A stretch of 34,136 nt of DNA, taken from assembly GCA_001655205.1 (NCBI GenBank), contig LPNZ01007209.1, positions 1-34,136 on the forward strand, in the 5' to 3' direction. The translations under genes and the position numbers were made by a program. Under the pieces are notes generated by a model. That model did no database searches. It was not told the DNA's origin and was given only the letters and a program-made list of their open reading frames with translations. The stretch is from Lenisia limosa. Taxonomy: Eukaryota; Breviatea. Below are positions 31,201-34,136 of the stretch, one piece after another. Position 1 is the stretch's first letter; each line of letters begins with the position of its first letter.

Positions 31201-34136
31201 CCAGGACTTTAGAACTCAGTATCACAATAGAAGACCCGTTGACACCTATTCTTGCCCCTAGTATCAAGGTCTCTGTTGCAAGCAATTCACTCCTTGTCAA
31301 CTCATCAGTAGTGGACAGAATAGGCAGTTTTACTGCTGTATCACTTTCCTTATTAGGCAATTGGGGGACATCCATACCCAAACTTCTTAAAGCGGAGGCA
31401 AGTGGTTCCTCTGACAACTCCATCATGAGCCCTGGAGACTCTGTCACTCTCTACTTTGACCAGGTAGGGTTCTTTCTTTTGGCATTTGTTGAATCATTTG
31501 TACAGTTACGTCGTTGCCTTTCAATGAAAACTAGGGTAACGCAGATCACCATATATATGGGTATTGAGGAGGCATGACATTTTTTTATTTCAAAAAACCG
31601 GTACTGACCACCCCAGGCTACGGAGCAATACCCGTCGGGCCTCACCTTGATCCCTTGGCTATCTTTCAATCCCCCAATTCAGTTGCTGACAAACATTACC
31701 TGGGAGTCCGCAGCAACTGCAAGGATGGCTTTACTTGCGAATAGCACCTGGATAGTCCCGGGACCTCTTGCCCTTCCGGACCCCTACATCCCGGCAGATC
31801 TTAAGATCTCGACACAAGGCCTGAATAACGCTGCTGGTAGGCTGTCAATATATATATTTGCCATAAATAGCTTAGTGTAAGTATTATGTACTACAAAGAG
31901 AACTATAAAATTATATCTCCCTATTACCCTATTAGGAAACGCCAATCTGACAGAAGTGAGCCAGCCACTTGCCTTATCTGGAAACTGGGGTAGAAAAGCA
32001 CCTGCCATTATTGAGACTGTCATCCTTACTGAGGACAAGACGAAGATCAAGATCACTTTTTCGGACGAATTCCCCCCCAATGGTGTGGATTTCTGGACTG
32101 TTTTCAAGGTCACCGGACCTGTTATATCCAATCCTGTGGTTCAGTGGTCCAATTCAATGACCATGCTTGTGACTAATCCCGACTCCTCCAAGCCTGTTGT
32201 TACGGGTCCTGAAACCGTCACGATTTGCCCTATGCCGCCTGAAGATCTCGTGGCCTACACGTGGCGTGAGGCCCAACAGTTACTCCGAACGGGTTTAACC
32301 GGCCTCGGCCCACCACTCAGCGGAAACTGCCTCTCCATCGAATCTGTTTCGTCCATCAAGGCATCCTCTGCTCTGATCACCATGATCCTGCCAGCCACTG
32401 GAGCCACCAGCGCCGCCGTGTTTGCGTTTGTCGTCTTTTTCCTTCGCAAACCAAAGCAGAAGAAGTCCAAGATCCTTCGTCTGCCTTTTGAACTTCCAAT
32501 CTATCTCAGTAAACCGTTCCAACCTCCTCCAATGGACACGTTTGACCCGGACCAATGGGCACGTGACCATGGCGACACGTACTCCGACATTGCTCCAAGC
32601 CAGGTACCGGAGCTGATTGGCCGGGCCGAAGTGTTAGGCGTGGAGACTGACACTCTTGAGGAAGAGCCGACAGACGATGATCCGAAAACAAAGGTTGCCA
32701 GAGTTTGTTTTAATCTTGGAATATTGTCTTTCAGAAGTGCCTATGTTTTAACATTATAAAACTGACTATTACGTACGCTGGGGTGATGGGATGCGGTGCT
32801 GCTACAGAAGCTGGGGATGATGGGATGTGGTTCTGCTACAGAAGCGACTGGCCTGGGCTCTGTTTGTTTTGTTGTTATTAACCCTCGTGCGTTATCAGCC
32901 AACAGAGTTATTCGTGCTTTTTGCTTCATAAATGTTCCAATTTTACTCACCCACACCAGGATCCCTATTCTGTTGGCCTCCCTGAAAGTGATGAGGACAC
33001 ACCACGAGGCCAAGACCAATACAACGCACTTGTTACCCCAGGTTTTATATATAGCGGCGAATCCAACAACGATGAGGATGAAGGAACCTCTGTTGATGAT
33101 CAAAAGACCACAGAATTCTCTGGAGCTGACAGTTTTGTGGAATCTTCATCTGACCCTTCACCAGCAACCCCCAGACCATTGCACACCGCGTCCGAAAATA
33201 GTGACAGCGTCTGTTTACTCCCTGGTATGCCAGCATCACACGATGAAAGCGCCCCAATTGCTCCTTTTTCGCCGCCGCAGCTGCAAAAGAGTGTTGTGCC
33301 TGACAAGGATGAAGAGGATCTTCCAATCTACTCGCTGAAGAACCTCACATCAAGCTCCACAGTCAGCGTTAGCAATGTGGAAATTGAAGCCCCTTCAAAC
33401 CCCCTCTCTCGCAACTCGTCGCTGCATTCCTTCGGCAGTCGATCGTCGCACAAGATCGGGCCCCTGGGAAGGCGAGCGTCGTTCTCGCATTCGGCGTCCT
33501 CCCCAATCACAACGCTTGACACACTCAATGCCGCTAATATGATGGTTTGTCACGATAGGCTCCACTGAACTAATGTCTACGTGATGTTCATAGTATCCGG
33601 GGAGTCATACATGTTGTTGACCTTTTAGCACTTTAAGGAGAAGCTTTCCTCCCTCGAGCTTCAAGGCAGCGCGTGGGACTCTGAAAAGGGTGGGTCGAAG
33701 AGCACCTTTTGCCCCGCTCCTAAAGCGGTCTTTTTTGTATCATGAGTATTTGACCCCCCCCCCCCAGNNNNNNNNNNNNNNNNNNNNNNNNNNNNNNNNN
33801 NNNNNNNNNNNNNNNNNNNNNNNNNNNNNNNNNNNNNNNNNNNNNNNNNNNNNNNNNNNNNNNNNNNNNNNNNNNNNNNNNNNNNNNNNNNNNNNAAGAC
33901 GAAGAAGGCGGATGTCTGTGAGTGTTTCTGAAGTTCCGACGTTCATGAAGGCTGCTAATGAGGCTGCATGTGAGGGGGACATTTGATCTGTGATCGTATC
34001 TTTGCTTCTTGAAACTCCCTTCAGTATAGCTATGTAACTATGTACTCACAGGTGCCGACGACAGGAACACGCTGAAGCCTTCTTCTAGCACCCCGGCCAC
34101 GCCACTATCCAAGTCCCCCGAAAGGCGGAGGGGCGG
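4211..34136 (+). CDS. Giant modular type I membrane protein, about 80 exons, 3' end beyond window
   Basis: A chain of phase-consistent GT-AG exons runs from a signal-peptide ATG at 4211 to the right edge. The summed exons give about 18 kb of coding sequence, near 6,000 residues, with no in-frame stop. Order of parts: signal peptide, unrecognised N-terminal domain, two PSI-like modules, a long cadherin/CSPG-like repeat array, bacterial-adhesin-like repeats, two GNWG modules, one transmembrane helix, cytoplasmic tail. NxS/T sequons are abundant before the membrane helix. Four assembly gaps remove parts of at least three exons. The inferred role is cell-surface adhesion or reception. It is not a recognised orthologue of any named animal gene. 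FRAS1/FREM and CSPG4 share the CSPG-like repeat idea but not the remaining architecture. The blocks are described in the entries below. Splitting into two genes is possible but unlikely, since phase continues across every large intron I could test. Confidence 0.85.
4573..6448 (+). CDS. Giant gene exons 2-9: unrecognised N-terminal extracellular domain
   Basis: Exons chosen by phase: 4573-4707, 4828-4918, 5111-5199, 5247-5321, 5515-5595, 5821-5893, 6123-6237, 6358-6448. Recognisable stretches are PQCFMFTSVFVDPLPNALPE, YQYGMPKVQGPNTGFGALFG, ESDHIGMVIVTVGDDSSYLV, FAPCCGDGMAIGPLPDLDLD and EFFNVFDMDAVNFFGSFESD. The last block, with a Cys pair followed by GDGMAIGPL and an acidic run, looks like one beta-rich module, but I cannot name the family. 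Cysteines are few. The first two exon boundaries are the weakest; the set was picked because every junction keeps phase. One intron, 5200-5246, is only 47 nt. Exon 6123-6237 uses the acceptor in the second copy of a 46-bp duplication. Confidence 0.68.
5061..5110. repeat. 28-bp tandem duplication at an acceptor site
   Basis: The segment ccttttcatagtcttacccc at 5061 recurs at 5089 with one changed base. The second copy forms the pyrimidine tract and cag acceptor for the exon starting at 5111; the first copy ends cctg|gtatcc and lacks an AG. Confidence 0.85.
5311..5361. repeat. 17-bp tandem repeat, three copies, spanning a donor site
   Basis: The unit ggttgtgatcggtgagt begins at 5311, 5328 and 5345. 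The first copy contains the exon end and donor GATCG|GTGAGT at 5321/5322; the later copies are intronic. Confidence 0.85.
5660..5725. repeat. AT-rich palindromic tract in intron
   Basis: The tract is built from tatagatatagtatg, tatacatgtata and tatatatatgatatag, which are overlapping self-complementary words of the same family seen at 2310-2390 and 21255-21365. Confidence 0.6.
6061..6152. repeat. 46-bp tandem duplication spanning an acceptor and exon start
   Basis: The segment starting cgtattgacgttatagactg at 6061 is repeated at 6107 with one substitution (ttatag to ttttag). The copy-2 change makes a better TTTTAG acceptor, and the exon at 6123 begins right after it. Because 46 is not a multiple of three, reading through both copies gives stops. 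Confidence 0.9.
6575..7460 (+). CDS. Giant gene exons with two PSI-like cysteine modules (one broken by a gap)
   Basis: Exons: 6575 into the gap at 6713, post-gap exon to 6913, 7048-7151, 7211-7277, 7405-7460. The first module reads MSCGAACASLTTCSECATSP then LCGW, matching the PSI (plexin-semaphorin-integrin) start C...C..C...P.CGW. After the gap, ECLYG...GPLIGECF...FYDD continues it. The second reads SDHCSRYGNSSSCVVDMSCG then ICEDINCVP, again PSI- or EGF-like in Cys spacing. In known receptors PSI modules are short disulphide-bonded wedges that orient neighbouring ectodomains. Exons 7211-7277 and 7405-7460 lead in phase to the first repeat exon at 7681 through AKPRELFISVPQAESHN. The missing gap bases prevent a full Cys count for module 1. 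Confidence 0.75.
6713..6813. other. Assembly gap (101 N) inside a PSI-like exon region
   Basis: The sequence is N from 6713 to 6813. The left flank stops at LCGW of a PSI-like module and the right flank resumes in the same module, so exon sequence, and possibly an intron, is missing. Confidence 0.95.
7681..10337 (+). CDS. Giant gene large exon: about eight cadherin/CSPG-like repeats without introns
   Basis: The exon starts after ttccgcatag with TAC ACA ATT GAA ATG and ends GTCAG|GTTTGT in phase 2, so 2,657 nt or about 885 residues. The repeat signature is ITSLPxxGxLF: TSLPDTGMLF near 8047, SSLPSNGRLF near 8386, LSLPSSGSLH near 8716, TSFPSEGSIW near 9692, TSLPSNGSLF near 10030. Spacing is about 335 bp or multiples, so a repeat of about 110 residues. 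Similar strands occur in cadherin-like repeats of bacterial surface proteins (tandem-95 type; Pfam Big_9 or Cadherin_5) and in CSPG repeats (Cadherin_3). Acidic loops such as DPNNDS and DADGDN before the signature suggest calcium binding. The middle repeats (8900-9600) lack a clear signature. The first 5 residues, YTIEM, join exon 7405-7460. Confidence 0.88.
10394..11075 (+). CDS. Giant gene exons after the first repeat block, including a 24-nt microexon
   Basis: Exons: 10394-10417 (24 nt, phase 2 to 2), 10528-10688, 10771-10896, 11002-11075. They encode RVASLPYQTRLYIGGVRLWE, LILMFDPQFN, DPSIVPEPCTVLLLVTANNT, APVAKP and LQFRISTAPTNGVLM, which together form one repeat and the start of the next. 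The microexon keeps the frame whether or not it is included. Intron 10689-10770 has a good pyrimidine-rich acceptor; retaining it would keep one frame open for a while but then stops. The acceptor at 10527 follows a CTGAC branch-like word. Confidence 0.68.
11056..11121. repeat. 33-bp tandem duplication spanning a donor site
   Basis: The segment caactaatggggttttgatg at 11056 recurs at 11089 with small changes. Copy 1 holds the exon end and donor ATG|GTATGA at 11075; copy 2 carries a second potential donor, ATT|GTATGA. Confidence 0.85.
11201..11274 (+). repeat. Interspersed intronic repeat, second family, copy A
   Basis: The sequence resembles 32819-32900: shared words include gatgg.atg.ggt.ctg, agaagcgactgg, tttgtttgttttgttgtta and aaccc.cgtg.gtt.tcag. 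Both copies lie in introns of the giant gene in the same sense, about 21.6 kb apart. Confidence 0.75.
11275..11419. other. Assembly gap (145 N)
   Basis: The run of N starts directly after a possible tcag acceptor and probably hides an exon of the giant gene. Confidence 0.95.
12079..16419 (+). CDS. Giant gene intron-dense repeat region, part 1 (20 exons)
   Basis: Exons: 12079-12149, 12322-12453, 12515-12682, 12852-12924, 12984-13205, 13313-13524, 13653-13692, 13796-13864, 13973-14044, 14191-14267, 14349-14506, 14741-14825, 14864-14953, 15035-15173, 15288-15481, 15553-15597, 15691-15817, 15880-15935, 15998-16102, and the end of a gapped exon at 16419. All junctions are GT-AG and keep phase. 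Cadherin-like signatures: VTYIPDPDVFG, VSQLPNHCDV, VLSVNDAPDI, RILSLPSGTLYQ, DVINDPPTLN, ALPKFGTIYQ. The alternation of xLP..GxLY, FxPDxDxFG and VNDxP with EDT marks roughly four to five repeats of about 110 residues. The 40-nt exon 13653-13692 carries the NGTEDSLVTVIL strand alone. Confidence 0.82.
12717..12803. repeat. Intronic inverted repeat, 32-bp arms
   Basis: The left arm 12717-12748 starts ccttaaagcagggttgtaat; the right arm 12772-12803 is its near-perfect reverse complement (ccctgctttaag, ttgaattac). The loop is about 23 nt. The element fills much of the intron 12683-12851 and would fold as a strong hairpin in the transcript. Confidence 0.88.
14704..14765. repeat. 37-bp tandem duplication spanning an acceptor and exon start
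   Basis: The segment tttcatcagtcgtcgccttg at 14704 recurs at 14741 with one substitution. Only the second copy keeps an open frame (FISRRLVEEAFFVV); copy 1 would meet a TAG. Both copies follow a CAG-type acceptor word. Confidence 0.85.
16299..16393. other. Assembly gap (95 N) after a poly-C run
   Basis: N follows thirteen consecutive C (16286-16298). The right flank is the end of an exon, SPNATITK, at 16396-16419; its start is lost in the gap. Confidence 0.95.
16511..20981 (+). CDS. Giant gene intron-dense repeat region, part 2 (19 exons)
   Basis: Exons: 16511-16582, 16687-16758, 16814-16906, 17093-17164, 17248-17397, 17464-17658, 17860-17946, 18103-18276, 18444-18526, 18645-18812, 18925-19019, 19061-19224, 19363-19454, 19527-19607, 19703-19835, 19971-20198, 20419-20508, 20672-20759, 20884-20981. 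Signatures: TVASLPDKGTVTYLSTE, SIVSLPNNGTLYEVVG, SIDAVNDVPTPVNF, AVNDAPVTWDQSFNINEDSK, WTLPSVGSLYYFEN, STRYRVVEDTLV and THIPLMGTLYHYE. These match cadherin-like repeats with the VNDAP linker. Intron 19020-19060 would be 41 nt; it restores the frame into VYVAYLGPADQSGLNF. The acceptor for 16687 is ambiguous (16683 is an alternative). Repeats 16.5-18.5 kb are the most diverged. Confidence 0.82.
20295..20362. repeat. AT-rich palindromic tract in intron
   Basis: The tract contains accatataatatagtatg and gatatcatatgatattg; the word atatcatatgatat is a perfect palindrome. Confidence 0.6.
20836..20903. repeat. 38-bp tandem duplication spanning an acceptor and exon start
   Basis: The segment ctttaggcagtgtttcaaat begins at 20836 and again at 20874, with 30 identical bases. 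The exon (20884) uses the acceptor ggcag of copy 2, giving VFQINATDIESPQED; copy 1 would put the reading frame off. Confidence 0.9.
21175..25670 (+). CDS. Giant gene intron-dense region, part 3: last cadherin-like repeats and transition to adhesin-like repeats
   Basis: Exons: 21175-21237, 21522-21611, 21751-21822, 22069-22170, 22310-22437, 22604-22649, 22784-22861, 22978-23076, 23157-23687, 23801-23977, 24081-24157, 24299-24437, 24520-24567, 24627-24719, 24915-24980, 25085-25200, 25433-25548, 25610-25670. Signatures: CTAVNDPPTSMDDRIRY, LLSIPERGVLYE, FEDTEIS, TPPTSGKLY, LKWVPDPNDYGPSAATFTYK. Exon 23157-23687 (177 codons) holds a different unit, GTGTSILNVTGTAADTSVWL then KSLTYVAEPDFNG, close to repeats of bacterial RTX-type surface proteins. 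From 24.6 kb the pattern changes to TWTV...LTPPLHWSG, the second repeat class. The 25200 donor (TT|GTTTG) is weak and was chosen because it keeps phase to 25433. Confidence 0.8.
21255..21365. repeat. Longest AT-rich palindromic intron tract
   Basis: About 110 bp of overlapping words such as tcatacatatatgattga, tatgatatatataatat, atatcatatcatatgtacat and acatgtatacat. It lies between exons 21175-21237 and 21522-21611. Confidence 0.7.
21905..22022 (+). repeat. Interspersed intronic repeat, copy B
   Basis: This is homologous to the reverse complement of 2398-2520 (see copy A). It lies in the intron between exons 21751-21822 and 22069-22170, in the same sense as its host gene. The frame across it resembles that of copy A (SLISVMWTAS against SLISVMVWTAS), which reflects nucleotide homology. 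Confidence 0.8.
25193..25240. repeat. 27-bp tandem duplication at a donor site
   Basis: The segment actaaattgtttgttggatg at 25193 recurs exactly at 25220. The donor used in my model, AAATT|GTTTG (25200/25201), is in copy 1; copy 2 offers an identical donor. Confidence 0.85.
25775..30725 (+). CDS. Giant gene largest exon (4.95 kb): tandem bacterial-adhesin-like repeats
   Basis: The exon runs from after gatcttattatttag to ATCGAA|GTGAGG, 1,650 codons without an intron. A signature V-D-x-D-G/S-S-E followed by a G-L/V-P turn recurs near 26033, 26394, 26730, 27075, 27420, 27750, 28087, 28763 and 29106, so a unit of about 340 bp or 113 residues. Examples: VDSDGSEVVTLSIIGLPGS, VDTDGSETLSTLRLSEL, VDFDSSETLSVQIHSLPTGS, VDLDGSEELSLTISSVP. 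Each unit also has a W-x-V/L...TPP..W/F-x-G strand and a T-A-x-AD/N-P linker. Giant type I-secreted (RTX) adhesins of Gram-negative bacteria carry repeats of this pattern. The last part (29350-30725) returns to cadherin-like ANVNDPPVVI and VDVDGDLDLSS units. The role is inferred as an extended stalk or adhesive array. Confidence 0.9.
30745..30785. repeat. Short AT-rich palindromic motif in intron
   Basis: The words tatattactgtgtactatatgatatgtataat follow the donor at 30726. It is another member of the intron motif class with core tatgatat. Confidence 0.5.
30841..31836 (+). CDS. Giant gene membrane-proximal exons with first GNWG module
   Basis: Exons: 30841-30991, 31171-31463, 31617-31836. 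The first begins LLEAPCLVQAEASDPTNLIA and finishes the last repeat. The second and third carry SLLGNWGTSIPKLLKAEASG, then MSPGDSVTLYFDQATEQYPS and PPIQLLTNITWESAATARMA. The same layout, GNWG - xxP - ... - VTL/KITF(D/S), recurs in the next exon, so this is a duplicated module of about 180 residues just outside the membrane. I do not recognise it from a named family. All junctions keep phase. Confidence 0.83.
31936..32693 (+). CDS. Giant gene exon with second GNWG module, transmembrane helix and start of the cytoplasmic tail
   Basis: The 758-nt exon opens GNANLTEVSQPLALSGNWGR and then KIKITFSDEFPPNGVDFWTV, the second GNWG module. A hydrophobic helix, ALITMILPATGATSAAVFAF followed by VVFFL, spans about 32370-32444 and is closed by the basic stop-transfer RKPKQKKSK. 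This orients the repeats outside and the C-terminus inside the cell. The tail begins with a Pro-rich stretch, LPFELPIYLSKPFQPPPMDT, then an acidic stretch, LEEEPTDDDP. The exon ends ACAAAG|GTTGCC in phase 0. No kinase, phosphatase or adaptor-binding domain is visible in it. Confidence 0.88.
32785..32900 (+). repeat. Interspersed intronic repeat, second family, copy B, with internal 34-bp duplication
   Basis: The segment gatgggatgcggtgctgctacagaag at 32785 recurs at 32819 (period 34). The second unit then continues with agaagcgactgg...tttgtttgttttgttgttatta, matching 11201-11274. Confidence 0.75.
32960..34136 (+). CDS. Giant gene cytoplasmic-tail exons, running off the window
   Basis: Exons: 32960-33544, 33629-33689, a gapped exon ending 33969, and 34052 to the edge. 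The tail is rich in Ser, Thr, Asp, Glu and Pro, hence probably disordered: DEDEGTSVDDQKTTEF, SSSDPSPATPRPL, PDKDEEDLPIY. A basic-Ser cluster, GPLGRRASFSHSASS, contains RRASF, a textbook site for basophilic (PKA-like) kinases. After the gap an Arg cluster precedes MSVSVSEVPTFMKAANEAA, again RRRRMSVS-like. The last exon, DDRNTLKPSSSTPATPLSKS then PERRRG, has TP/SP motifs and is cut by the window edge. No folded domain is visible so far. The donor at 33689 is the least certain boundary. Confidence 0.78.
33768..33895. other. Assembly gap (128 N) after a poly-C acceptor
   Basis: N follows gaccccccccccccag, which looks like an acceptor, so most of one cytoplasmic-tail exon is lost here. Confidence 0.95.

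Noticed and set aside
1-34136. Possible bacterial or viral origin of the window because of the adhesin-like repeats
   Set aside because: Dozens of GT-AG introns, a full DCAF13/Sof1 gene and AT-rich introns show nuclear eukaryotic DNA. Only individual repeat blocks remain candidates for transfer.
1-34136. tRNA, rRNA or CRISPR-like arrays
   Set aside because: No cloverleaf with a conserved T-loop, no rRNA blocks, and no regularly spaced identical repeats with unique spacers were seen. The tandem duplications have two or three copies without spacers.

Overview
The window is nuclear DNA from an intron-dense eukaryote, most likely a protist. Genes are broken by dozens of short GT-AG introns (about 40-290 nt), coding sequence sits near half GC, introns are AT-rich, and four runs of N mark assembly gaps. 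I could not assign a species. All exon models come from reading splice sites and checking that codon phase carries across every junction; there is no transcript evidence behind them.

Layout. (1) 1-163, plus strand: last exon of an unrecognised gene that enters from the left. (2) 548-3759, minus strand: a complete 17-exon gene for the WD40 ribosome-biogenesis protein DCAF13/Sof1, 455 codons, phase-consistent throughout. (3) 3760-4210: a compact head-to-head intergenic region. (4) 4211 to the right edge and beyond, plus strand: one enormous gene of about 80 exons that fills the remaining 30 kb. It encodes roughly 6,000 residues before the window ends.

The giant protein reads as a type I membrane protein. 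In order it has a signal peptide (4211), an unrecognised N-terminal ectodomain (4573-6448), two PSI-like cysteine modules (6575-7151), a long array of cadherin-like / CSPG-like repeats with the signature SLPSNGxLY and VNDAPV...EDT (7681 to about 25.0 kb), and about ten to twelve repeats of a different kind with V-D-x-D-G-S-E and GxPxG signatures. That second class resembles repeats of giant bacterial type I-secreted adhesins and lies mainly in one uninterrupted 4.95-kb exon (25775-30725). Two membrane-proximal modules sharing a GNWG motif follow (31171-32200), then one transmembrane helix (about 32370-32444) and a Ser/acidic-rich cytoplasmic tail that runs off the window. The architecture suggests a giant cell-surface adhesion or receptor protein; its ligand and signalling role are unknown.

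Two genome-level patterns stand out. Short direct tandem duplications (17-46 bp) occur again and again, mostly across splice sites of the giant gene. Small interspersed repeats are shared between introns of different genes or distant introns. Both bear on how this genome gains and reshapes introns.
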